From Candidatus Aminicenantota bacterium (GTDB lineage Bacteria; Acidobacteriota; Aminicenantia; Aminicenantales; UBA8522): 64,000 bases of DNA. The notes beneath the pieces were generated by a model, which was not told the origin of the DNA, did not search any database, and saw only the letters and a list, made by a program, of their open reading frames with translations. Below are positions 35,829 through 44,943 of the stretch, one piece after another (within the stretch, counting starts at the first letter, position 1; each line of letters opens with the position of its first letter). Location: the NCBI GenBank assembly GCA_017886205.1, contig JAFNEO010000008.1, positions 1 to 64,000 on the forward strand. The letters are read 5' to 3'. Position numbers and translations under genes: made by a program.

Positions 35829-38210
35829 ATGAAACGTCGCCAGGTCCTACAATTCCTTCCCCTTTCTGTTGCGTCACTGAGGCTTCTGGGACGAGAGCCG
35901 GTTTCACCGTTATCGAAACCGGACCTGGAAAAAGCCGCTGAGATCCCCGCCGCCCAAACCAGTCGCCCCATGAATGGCCCGCTCCTCGCCCAGCTCAGAC
36001 CTCACAACGGCGCCCCGACCCTCTTCCTCAATGGCCGTCCCACCTTCCCCGGGATCTATTGGGTATCCGGACCCGAACCCGACCGCTGGGATTTCACCGG
36101 GCAGGCCCGGCGCGACGCCGACGCCGGAATCCACATCTACGCTTTCGATGTCGGCAAAGGCCGCGAGTGGATCGGGCCGGCGACCGACCCCGCCCACCCC
36201 TTTGATTTCTCATCCGTCAAGGCTCGCTTCAGCCGCATCCTCGAAGCCGACCCGCAGGCCCTCTTCCACCTCCGCATCTATCTGGAGACCGGGCACGGCG
36301 ACTGGTGGGAAAAAACCTATCCCGAAGAATGCGAGGTCACATCCGAGGGGAAACGGAACGGCATGTCCTTCGCCTCAAGGGTTTGGCAGGATCAAGTCAA
36401 GGAGTTTTTGCGGGCCTACGCCGACCACTTCCGCCGTATCGGCCTCTCCGACCGCGTCCTCGCCTACCAAGTTGGGACCGGCCACACCGGGGAGTGGGTC
36501 AAGGGCGAATCCTCGATGTACTGGCCATGCGGCGACTATAGCGAGCCGATGCGCCGGCACTTCCGTGCCTGGCTTCGCGCCAAGTACAAAGACAGCGTCA
36601 AATCGCTTCAATCGGCCTGGGCCAAGCCGTCCGCGACCTTTGATTCCGCCGAGGTCCCGAGCGCCGAAGCGCAGCTCAACGCCAAACGCTATACTTTCCG
36701 CGACCCGATCGAGGAGCAGGATGTCATCGACTATTACCAGTGCCTGGCCGAGCTCTGTGCCGACTGCCTGATCGACTTCTGCAAGACGGCCAAGGAAGCG
36801 ACCGACGGCACCAAGCTGGCCGGCGCTTTCTACGGCTATCTCCTCGATCTCGCCTGGAACGGCGGGTTCTTCCGGGAGCGGCCGGACAGCGACTATTCCA
36901 CCTGCCAGCGCTCGGGTCATCTCGGCCTGGGCAAAGTGCTCCGCTCCCCCCACGTGGATTTCCTCGTGAGCCCCTACAGCTACGGCTTCCGCGGCATCGG
37001 CGGGGACGGGCCAAGCATGCTGCCCTCGGAGTCGGTCAGGCTCCACGGCAAGCTCTGCCTCATCGAGGATGACACACGCACTCACGCCGACCCCCAGGGC
37101 CAGAACTACGGTCAGGCTGCAAACCTGTCTGAGAGCGTCGCGATCCTGCGCCGCAACTTCGCGGGCGTCGTCGCCCGCGGCCAAGGCATCTGGTGGGCCA
37201 CCTGGAAGGTGGACACCGCCAAAGAGCCGGCCTTTCTACCGCTCCTCAAGGCCTTCGAGAGTCTGGGGACTTTCGCGCTCTCGCTCGACCGCAAACCGGC
37301 TTCGGAGGTCGCCGTTTTTATCGATGACGAGAGCTTCTTCTACCAGTCTGTCAAGAACAGCCTCGATATCCCCCTCATTTTTCAGCAGCGGCTCTGGGGC
37401 CTGCCGCGGATCGGCGCTCCCTTCGACGTCTACCTCCTCGGGGACTTGCTTGAAGGGAACCTGCCTGCATACAAACTTTGTATATTTTTAAACGTCTTCC
37501 GCCTGGACGAGAAGCGGCGGGCGGCGCTCAAGAAAGCGATCCGGCGCGATAAACGCACTTTCCTCTGGATCTACGCTCCTGGATTGATCAACGATGACCT
37601 CTCACTCGAAAACATGAGCGACCTCACCGGCTTCAGGTTCGGGATGGGCGAGCAGCCATGGGGCCCGCTCGTCCACATCGCTGATTTCGGCCACCCTATT
37701 ACTAAGGCCCTCGACCAGGACCTTTTCTGGGGGACGAACGCCAAGCTTGCTCCCCTTTTCCATGTTGATGACACCGAAGCGCATGTCCTGGGCCAGGTCG
37801 TCTATTCCCAAGGCAACTGCAAGCCGGGGTTTGCGGTCAAGACTTTCCCGGAGTGGACCTCGGTCTATTCGGCGGCGCCCAACCTCCCGGCTTCTGTCCT
37901 CCGCGGCATCGCCCGCTTCGCCCGCGTCCATATCTATAGCGATGCCGGAGACGTCCTCTATGCTTCGCGCCAGCTTCTCGGCGTGCACACGATCGGTGGC
38001 GGAAACCGCACGTTCAAGCTGCCTCGGCCCGCCGAACTCGTCCACGACCTCTTCGAAAACAAGACCGTGGCAAGAAACACGGCGGAGTTCGAGATCACAT
38101 TGCCACGGGCCTCGACCTCTCTTTTCTATACCGGTGACGCTAAAATGCTGACAACCCTGAAGAAGTCTGCAGCCGTGCTTTTTTTAACGAAGGCGAGGGA
38201 GGGTCCCTGA
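35829..38210 (+). CDS. Beta-galactosidase-like (GH42-type) glycoside hydrolase
   Basis: N-terminal export-signal-like MKRRQVLQFLPLSVASLRLL; TIM-barrel-like sequence (HLRIYLETGHGDWW, AYQVGTGHTGEW); ATG at 35829 after AGGAGAAC. Confidence 0.65.
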   Translation: MKRRQVLQFLPLSVASLRLLGREPVSPLSKPDLEKAAEIPAAQTSRPMNGPLLAQLRPHNGAPTLFLNGRPTFPGIYWVSGPEPDRWDFTGQARRDADAGIHIYAFDVGKGREWIGPATDPAHPFDFSSVKARFSRILEADPQALFHLRIYLETGHGDWWEKTYPEECEVTSEGKRNGMSFASRVWQDQVKEFLRAYADHFRRIGLSDRVLAYQVGTGHTGEWVKGESSMYWPCGDYSEPMRRHFRAWLRAKYKDSVKSLQSAWAKPSATFDSAEVPSAEAQLNAKRYTFRDPIEEQDVIDYYQCLAELCADCLIDFCKTAKEATDGTKLAGAFYGYLLDLAWNGGFFRERPDSDYSTCQRSGHLGLGKVLRSPHVDFLVSPYSYGFRGIGGDGPSMLPSESVRLHGKLCLIEDDTRTHADPQGQNYGQAANLSESVAILRRNFAGVVARGQGIWWATWKVDTAKEPAFLPLLKAFESLGTFALSLDRKPASEVAVFIDDESFFYQSVKNSLDIPLIFQQRLWGLPRIGAPFDVYLLGDLLEGNLPAYKLCIFLNVFRLDEKRRAALKKAIRRDKRTFLWIYAPGLINDDLSLENMSDLTGFRFGMGEQPWGPLVHIADFGHPITKALDQDLFWGTNAKLAPLFHVDDTEAHVLGQVVYSQGNCKPGFAVKTFPEWTSVYSAAPNLPASVLRGIARFARVHIYSDAGDVLYASRQLLGVHTIGGGNRTFKLPRPAELVHDLFENKTVARNTAEFEITLPRASTSLFYTGDAKMLTTLKKSAAVLFLTKAREGP

Positions 38211-38214
38211 CGAA

Positions 38215-38345
38215 AGCCCTCCGCAGCGCAGCGGGCAGGGATCTCCTCCGGAGGAGGAGAGAGCGGAGCGAGGACAGGGGAGCGAATTTTCCTCGCCGGG
38301 GAAAATTCGCGTCTTTCGCAGGGACTCTCCCGAGCCTCTCTTGAG
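38215..38345 (+). repeat. Related intergenic repeat with 11-bp hairpin
   Basis: GCGAATTTTCC-TCGCCGG-GGAAAATTCGC (38282-38310); flanks resemble the 19180-19332 repeat. Confidence 0.65.
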
Positions 38346-38395
38346 AATCGCCGCGGATTTAGTATAATCTCCGCCTTGAAAGTCGGTCTCCATCG

Positions 38396-39463
38396 ATGCT
38401 GCCTAAAATCCTGAAAATGGTCGGGCGGGTCCTCCTGAGCCTTCTTATTCTGTTGATCCTGGGCGGCCTGGCCGCCACCGGCTATCTCTTCTTCACTCGG
38501 CCGCACACGCTGCAGTTCAAGGACGCCGACGGCCGCACTATCCCCGAGAGCATCGCCGTGCTCGAGGAGATCGAGCTCGGCGGCTGCCGGCAATGGATCC
38601 TCATCCGCGGCCGCGATATCAACAATCCCTTTCTCCTATTCCTCCACGGAGGTCCGGGCATGCCGGCGATGTACCTGGCCCACGCTTTCCAGCGGGAACT
38701 GGAGAAAGACTTCATCGTCGTCCACTGGGACCGCAGGGGCGCCGGGAAATCATACAGCAAGACCGTACTGGCTGACTCCTTGACGGATGCCCAGCTCCTG
38801 ACGGACGCCCTCGAACTCATCAGCTATCTCAAGAACCGGTTCGATATGCCCAAGGTCTACCTCGTCGGCCACTCCTGGGGCACGCGGTTGGGCATGCATC
38901 TGATCAAGAAAGCACCCCAGCATTTCTACGCTTATATCGGGATAGGCCAGCTGGCTTTCGCGAGCGAGATCCCGGCCATCCAGGACCGGTTTATCCGCCG
39001 GGAGGCCAATAGGGCGGGCAACCGGAAGGCCCTCCGGGAGCTGGCACTCAAGGGCCGGAGCGTCCATGAGAAGTGGGTTTTCAAGTTCGGCGGCGAGCTC
39101 TACGGAGCGACGAGCTTTTGGCCTCTCCTCTGGACGGGCCTCCGCGCGCCCGAATATACCCTCTCCGATGCCCTCAACATCAGTAAAGGCGTGAGCCTGT
39201 ACAACCGTCACTTCCGCTCGACGGAGTTTCCCGGCGACTTGGCCGAAGAGGTCCTATTCGTCCGCGTCCCCGTCTATTTTTTCATCGGCCGGCATGACTA
39301 CTGCGTCCCTTTTGAGCTCAGCGCGCGCTACTTTGAGAAGCTCCGCGCGCCGCTCAAAAGGACGGTCTGGTTCGAACACTCGGCCCACTTCCCCTTCTTC
39401 GAGGAGCCGCTCAAGTTCGCCCAGGAGATGCAGAAGGTCCTCGACGAAACCTGCAGGGATTAG
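38396..39463 (+). CDS. Alpha/beta hydrolase (proline iminopeptidase-like)
   Basis: FLHGGPGMPAMYLAHAFQRELEKDFIVVHWDRRGAGKS; LVGHSWGTRLGMHL. Confidence 0.9.
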   Translation: MLPKILKMVGRVLLSLLILLILGGLAATGYLFFTRPHTLQFKDADGRTIPESIAVLEEIELGGCRQWILIRGRDINNPFLLFLHGGPGMPAMYLAHAFQRELEKDFIVVHWDRRGAGKSYSKTVLADSLTDAQLLTDALELISYLKNRFDMPKVYLVGHSWGTRLGMHLIKKAPQHFYAYIGIGQLAFASEIPAIQDRFIRREANRAGNRKALRELALKGRSVHEKWVFKFGGELYGATSFWPLLWTGLRAPEYTLSDALNISKGVSLYNRHFRSTEFPGDLAEEVLFVRVPVYFFIGRHDYCVPFELSARYFEKLRAPLKRTVWFEHSAHFPFFEEPLKFAQEMQKVLDETCRD

Positions 39464-40382
39464 CCGGGGCGGGGATGGAGGGACCGTCCCCCGGTCCCTT
39501 AGCGGGCGGCAGTTCTTCCCGGCGGGAGCGGCGGGCCGAGATGAACATCCACATCGAAGTGTAGAGGACGACCCCCACGACGACCCACTTAAGGACGGTC
39601 AGAGGCAGGGACTTGACGACAAACGCGGCCAGGAATACGCCCAGGACGCCGAAAATGGTCAGGGCGATGGCCGCCTTGCGGTCGTACGCCCGCTCCTTGA
39701 CGAACCGGGTGCTGCCGGCAGCCATGAGCATGGCCGTGGCCGTCATCATGATCGGGAAGGCGACCCGGGGGTGCATGCCGAGAGAATAGACTGTGGCCAT
39801 GCAGGGAGCGTAGAATCCGATCCCGATGGTCTGCAGGGCCCCGAAGATGAAGCTCACGACCACGGCGATGCCGAGCTTTGCGCCGGTCAACCCGATCGCC
39901 TCTCCCCCGAGCGGGAGCCACTTGAGAAGGCCCGCCAGGATCATCCCGGCGACGATGAGGAGGCCAAAGCCCATCCCGAGCTGGATCTTGCGGCGCGACA
40001 TCCGGGCGACGACACCGGCCCCGAGCACAGCCCCAGCCGGCGCGGCCACCGACATCGAGGCCAGGGTCAGGGCCTCGACCTTGACCGCCGTCATGAAGAT
40101 AAAGGCCTGGGTCACGGTGGGGATGGTGTTGCCTACGTTCATCGTCCCGGGGATGATCCTGTCATCGACGTACTTGAAGAACTTGAAGATCGCCGTCTGC
40201 TGGGCGAAGCTGCCGATTCCCAGTGTATCAAAAAAGTTGGTGATGAACCCCGTGCCGAAGAGGCCGGCCCAAGGCTTGGTCGAAAATTCCTTGGTATGTC
40301 TGACGACGTCGGGGAGGTAGAAAAAACCGAAAAAGGCCGTCATCAGTCCGAGCACGGTTTTCAGGATGATGGTCATGGCCAT
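39411..40382 (-). CDS. Sulfite exporter TauE/SafE-type membrane protein
   Basis: Multi-TM TSUP-like sequence (GLFGTGFITNFFDTLGIGSFA; VLGAGVVARMSRRKIQLGMG); 3' end overlaps the convergent hydrolase gene. Confidence 0.8.
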   Translation of the reverse strand: MAMTIILKTVLGLMTAFFGFFYLPDVVRHTKEFSTKPWAGLFGTGFITNFFDTLGIGSFAQQTAIFKFFKYVDDRIIPGTMNVGNTIPTVTQAFIFMTAVKVEALTLASMSVAAPAGAVLGAGVVARMSRRKIQLGMGFGLLIVAGMILAGLLKWLPLGGEAIGLTGAKLGIAVVVSFIFGALQTIGIGFYAPCMATVYSLGMHPRVAFPIMMTATAMLMAAGSTRFVKERAYDRKAAIALTIFGVLGVFLAAFVVKSLPLTVLKWVVVGVVLYTSMWMFISARRSRREELPPAKGPGDGPSIPAPANPCRFRRGPSASPGRT

Positions 40383-40450
40383 CCATGCTAACGGAAGGCC
40401 ATGGCTGCGTCAAGCAAGAAAACAGCGGTTAATGATACCCCTTCGCAGGC

Positions 40451-41305
40451 CTAGATGAGCCTATCGATCCGCTTGCTCACGTCGGCGGCGAAGCGGTTGA
40501 TGTATCGGCAGACGAACTCCTTGATATCCAAAGACGGGTCGGAAACGAGAGTGGTCAGGTCCATGGCGAAGATCATCGAGGAAGCCACATCGACGCCGTG
40601 CGTGGCGTAGTAGGTGGCATGGGCCCGGCGCCGGCCGATCGTGGCCATGTCATAGCCTTTCCCGCCGGCCACCTGGGAGTCAAAGACACTGACCAACGAA
40701 GTGGCCAGGTTCTGGTGCTCGGAGACATCGAGTCCGACCTTGTCCTCGTCCAGCATCCAGTCGAGGTCGCGCCAGACTTCGCAGCCGTAAACCGTCTCCG
40801 GCCGCAGCTCGGCCGGGAGCTCCCGGATGGCCCGGATGGTCCTGAGCCCTACCGCCACGTGAGTATCGTGCTTATCGGCAGGATTATGAGTGTAGACGAT
40901 TCTGGGCCGGGCCAGGGTGATCAGATCTTTGATGTCATCCCTCGGACGGGAATCCTTGGCGTCTTTAACCTCGGAGCTGCTGTAGTTGAGGAAGGCGACG
41001 CCGGTGTATTCGCCGACCAGGGCGGCCTTTTTCTGTTCCTTTTTACGGACGACCTTCATCTCTTCATCGGTGTACCGCTTATAGAGGCCGGCGCGCGGGC
41101 TTCCGGCGCCGTCTGTAGCGATCACGCCGAAGAAACAGTCTTCGTCGCTGGCGAAGCATTTCAGGATGCCGTGGTAGGCCATGATCTCGAGGTCGTCGGG
41201 ATGCGCGGCCACTCCCAGGTGCGACGTACGCGTAATGACTCCGGGGACGGGCGAACCGTCCGGGATAAAAATCTCGTTTCCCTTTTTTCTGAGTGTTAGC
41301 TCCAT
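40451..41305 (-). CDS. PIG-L family deacetylase
   Basis: LGVAAHPDDLEIMAYHGI; RPRIVYTHNPADKHDTHVAVG. Confidence 0.9.
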   Translation of the reverse strand: MELTLRKKGNEIFIPDGSPVPGVITRTSHLGVAAHPDDLEIMAYHGILKCFASDEDCFFGVIATDGAGSPRAGLYKRYTDEEMKVVRKKEQKKAALVGEYTGVAFLNYSSSEVKDAKDSRPRDDIKDLITLARPRIVYTHNPADKHDTHVAVGLRTIRAIRELPAELRPETVYGCEVWRDLDWMLDEDKVGLDVSEHQNLATSLVSVFDSQVAGGKGYDMATIGRRRAHATYYATHGVDVASSMIFAMDLTTLVSDPSLDIKEFVCRYINRFAADVSKRIDRLI

Positions 41306-41327
41306 GTTTCTCTCGCTTATCGCAAAT

Positions 41328-42734
41328 TCATTTCCGTTCCACGACGGGCAGGCTGGCGGCGGCCACGGCCTGACCGACGCGACGGCTTTCCTCGTCGGGA
41401 AGATGGAGGGACAACCGCCCTGCCAAGTCGGGGAACTCCGCCTCCATGACTTCGCGGGCTTTCTCCAGGATGATCGGCCCGGCCTCCCCCGATGTCACCC
41501 GGCCGAGGATCAGGGCATGGCCGATGTCGTAGTAATCCGCATAATGGCCGATCCCATAGCCAAGGTAGCAGCCGATCGTCTCGAAGATGAGCCGGGCGCG
41601 TTCGTCGCCTCTATGGAGCAAATCCTGGACGGCCTTGAGCTTGTCCACGGCAGCCAGGTCTTCGGCCAGCTCGATCCCGGCCTTTCCGGCGAGACGGAAC
41701 ACGGCCTGCTGGGAGAAATACTGGACGCCGCAGCCGGCGTCTCCAGACCATTCGTCCACGGGCGCGGCCGGGTTCAGGTCGACCGGAGCAAAGGCCAGCT
41801 CGTTGAGCCAGCCGGTGATGTTGCCCTTGTCGTTGACGTATCCGCCCGCCTGGCTCGACCCCAGGGCGACCCCCAGGACGCGGTTGGCGTTGAGCGACAT
41901 GGACCCGGCCAAGGCCGTGACTTCGCCGTCGTTGACCACCTCGAACGGCACCTTCCACTCCTTACGCATCCGCAGGAACATCGGCTTGATTTTCTTCCGG
42001 AACTCGGCCCGCGGGATGCCACGAAAAAGGGAAGCGACCATGGCCCGGTTATCGAGGTAGATCCCGGCCGCGCTCCCGCCGATGGCGTCGACGCGGGGAA
42101 GATGGGAGGCAGCCTGGTGAAGCCCGGACATGACTTGGTGATAATGGTAGAGCGGGTTGCTCTGGTTGCGCGGGTCCCAGGGGACCTCCTCGCTGAAGAC
42201 GGTCTCGCCCTCGACGACGGCGCTGACCTTTCGATCGCTGGCCCCGAGGTCGAACCCGATCCGGCAGCCGTCGAGGTGCCTACCCAGGGGCCGCGTCTTC
42301 TCCAGGGCCGGAGGAACGGAGTCGGCGGCCGTCACCTCCACGGTGAACTTCTTGTCGTAGGCGGTGGACATCAGGTCGGCGTCGAACGCGCGCTCGCCTT
42401 GGCGCGAGTAAGCTTTCCGGACATATTCTCCGATGCCAGCGGGGCCACCGACAAACACCTTATGGCCGCCCCACATCCAGAGGAGCGACTTGACCAGGCG
42501 TTCGGCGTGGCGGAGGCCAGCCCCGAATAGCGAGTGTTCCGATGGGAACACTGTTGTCTGGTAGCGGGAGATCGAGCCGTCCGCCCTCTCCAGTCCGACA
42601 ACCAGGGGAACGCTCCGGCCGTCGGCCGCGGCCGCATCCCGGTAAGCCTTGTTCCAGAGCACGGCCGGGACGAGGTCGGGATGGAGCGGAGGGACGATCT
42701 TCGGCCTGACAGCCTCATCGATCACGGTCTTCAT
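41328..42734 (-). CDS. ROK-family-like sugar kinase
   Basis: RIGFDLGASDRKVSAVVEGETVFSEEVPW; VNDGEVTALAGSMSLNANRVLGVALGSSQAGGYV. Confidence 0.75.
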   Translation of the reverse strand: MKTVIDEAVRPKIVPPLHPDLVPAVLWNKAYRDAAAADGRSVPLVVGLERADGSISRYQTTVFPSEHSLFGAGLRHAERLVKSLLWMWGGHKVFVGGPAGIGEYVRKAYSRQGERAFDADLMSTAYDKKFTVEVTAADSVPPALEKTRPLGRHLDGCRIGFDLGASDRKVSAVVEGETVFSEEVPWDPRNQSNPLYHYHQVMSGLHQAASHLPRVDAIGGSAAGIYLDNRAMVASLFRGIPRAEFRKKIKPMFLRMRKEWKVPFEVVNDGEVTALAGSMSLNANRVLGVALGSSQAGGYVNDKGNITGWLNELAFAPVDLNPAAPVDEWSGDAGCGVQYFSQQAVFRLAGKAGIELAEDLAAVDKLKAVQDLLHRGDERARLIFETIGCYLGYGIGHYADYYDIGHALILGRVTSGEAGPIILEKAREVMEAEFPDLAGRLSLHLPDEESRRVGQAVAAASLPVVERK

Positions 42735-42820
42735 AAACTCTCCATATTCTCTACGGATTCACTGTTTCAATAAGAAAGAGCTCCACGGGCTTGACCGCCT
42801 GAGCTCAGCAACAGATTATA

Positions 42821-43576
42821 TCAGAAAAGTATCTCGCAGGGCAGGCCGCGTTTGGCCGCTTCCCGCGCGATCCTCCTCGCCTGTTCGCGGAAAAAATGGT
42901 CGGTGGCCGACTCGGATAGGCCGAGCTTACGGTAGAGGCCGATAACCGTGTCCAGATAGTTCATCCGGTCGACCAGGACCTTGTCCACTCTGCCGGCGAG
43001 GGCGGAGATGAGCCCCTCCGGCCCTCCGGGAAGAAGGGGCCCGACAAAGGCGAATGTCCTGATTCCGCGAGAGTGGATTTTTTCAAGCGCGGCGATCCTC
43101 TCGCCGACCGGAGAGGCGCCGGGTTCGAACATTTGGGCGATCCTTTCGTCGTCCGTGGTCAGAGTCATGCCGACTTCGACTTCCTCGAACCGCTCGATGA
43201 TGTCCAGGTCGCGTAGGATCAGAGTCATCTTCGTCTGGATGTTGACCGGGAACCGGGCCTCGGCCAGGATGGTCAGGCACTGCCGCGTCAGCCGGTATTT
43301 CTCTTCGAGCGGCTGGTAGGGATCGCAGACCGAGGAGAGCCAGACCGTCCCTCTCTTCGCCCGGACGACCTGCTTGCGTAGGAGGTCGGGGGCGTTGACC
43401 TTGACATCGACGAACGCACCCCAGGGCTCGCTGTGTCCGGAATAGCGCCTCATGAATAGCCGGGCATAGCAGTAGCGGCAATTCACCTGACAGCCAGTGT
43501 AGGGGTTAAGACAGTAGTCATGGATCTTGGATTTGTTGAGGATGCTTTTGGCCTGGACCTCCCGGATGTTGATCAT
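42821..43576 (-). CDS. Radical SAM protein (spore photoproduct lyase-like family)
   Basis: NPYTGCQVNCRYCYARLFMRRY with Cx3Cx2C motif; SSVCDPYQPLEEKYRLTRQCL. Confidence 0.88.
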   Translation of the reverse strand: MINIREVQAKSILNKSKIHDYCLNPYTGCQVNCRYCYARLFMRRYSGHSEPWGAFVDVKVNAPDLLRKQVVRAKRGTVWLSSVCDPYQPLEEKYRLTRQCLTILAEARFPVNIQTKMTLILRDLDIIERFEEVEVGMTLTTDDERIAQMFEPGASPVGERIAALEKIHSRGIRTFAFVGPLLPGGPEGLISALAGRVDKVLVDRMNYLDTVIGLYRKLGLSESATDHFFREQARRIAREAAKRGLPCEILF

Positions 43577-43590
43577 CGGCCGCGCCCCCG

Positions 43591-44796
43591 CTAGTATGTG
43601 CCGAACTCGTCGGCAACCTCGGCCAAGATTTGCACGTTTTCTCTGGGCGTGAACGGGGCGATCGAGCAGGCCGTGCTCAAGATGTATCCTCCACCCGGCT
43701 TACCGACTTCCAGCCTGAACTTGGCGTCCTGCCGTACTTTCTCGACCTTCGCGCTGAGGAGGACGTGGACGGGGTCGATGTTGCCTTTGATGAACGCCCG
43801 GTCGCCGACCCGGCGCTTGGCGTCCGCAAGCTCGACATTGCCGAGCGGCGGTGGGTCCAGGCATTCGATACCGAAGAAGCCGGCTTCGACCATCATCTCC
43901 AGCCGGTCATCAACCGCTCCGCAAGTGTGGATGTAGGCCGGAATGCCCTTCTCGCGCACGGCCCTGGCGATCCGCGTCTCATATGGCATGATGAAATCCC
44001 TGTAGGACTGCGGCGAGATGAAACCGGAGCCGGCATACGGGGACGACACTTTGACCGCGTCCACCCGGTGGGCGACCAGACCGCAAGCCAGCCGGACAAC
44101 CCCTTCCGTGTAGCGCTCGAGGACTTCCTTTGCCCGGTCCGGATCATCGAGCAAGCCGATCAGCGCCTGGGTGTGCCCGAAAAGGCGTAGGTAGTAGTCA
44201 AACGGCGACGTGACTTCGCCGTGGACCGAGTACTCGGCTCCAGCCTTAGCAACGATCAGGTCGATGCTGTCGAAGCGGTGCTCCGGATCGATGGGGAAGT
44301 CGAGCCCTTGGGAGACGGGGATAAAATCAACCTCTTCGGGGATGGACCTCGGGTCGAAATCACAGAGGGACGGGACGGCTCTCTCGACGGCTGCACAATG
44401 CCGCGGTAGATCGTCGGCAGGGAACACCGTCCTGTCTCCGTTCTTCCAATGAACGACCTCGCCGGCGGCCTCCTTTTCCACTCGGGCGATTCTCTTCTCC
44501 CAGTCGGGCAAATGTCCGTGGAGGCTGACCAGGATGCCGTCGAAGCGATAGGATTTTCTCAAGACCAGCAGCCCTTCGGCGAAGACTTCGACCGAGTTCC
44601 AGAAGGCCGCCGCAGAATGCCCGGTTTGGAGGAGCATGTGGCCGATGCCCATCTGGCACATCACGGGCACGCGGTCAGGTATGCCCGCGCCCATGGCCAG
44701 CCGCATTCTCTCTCTCGAGGTCACAGCTCTTTGAAAATATGCCCGCCGCTCACCATTGTCAAGAAAACCTGGGGATTCAGAGCTATCCGCCCTCAT
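43591..44796 (-). CDS. Uroporphyrinogen decarboxylase (MtaA-like) family protein
   Basis: SRERMRLAMGAGIPDRVPV; YIHTCGAVDDRLEMMVEAGFFGIECLDP. Confidence 0.85.
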   Translation of the reverse strand: MRADSSESPGFLDNGERRAYFQRAVTSRERMRLAMGAGIPDRVPVMCQMGIGHMLLQTGHSAAAFWNSVEVFAEGLLVLRKSYRFDGILVSLHGHLPDWEKRIARVEKEAAGEVVHWKNGDRTVFPADDLPRHCAAVERAVPSLCDFDPRSIPEEVDFIPVSQGLDFPIDPEHRFDSIDLIVAKAGAEYSVHGEVTSPFDYYLRLFGHTQALIGLLDDPDRAKEVLERYTEGVVRLACGLVAHRVDAVKVSSPYAGSGFISPQSYRDFIMPYETRIARAVREKGIPAYIHTCGAVDDRLEMMVEAGFFGIECLDPPPLGNVELADAKRRVGDRAFIKGNIDPVHVLLSAKVEKVRQDAKFRLEVGKPGGGYILSTACSIAPFTPRENVQILAEVADEFGTY

Positions 44797-44943
44797 GAGG
44801 AAACAATTTCATCCACCAAATCACCCCAAAGGGTGATTGACCCCTCTTTTCCTCCCCTCCACAATGATGCCGTCAACCGCAAGGCATGCGTTTCGGCACG
44901 GTGAGGCCGAAATGGATAAAACAGAGCGGCTTTAGGAAGACCG

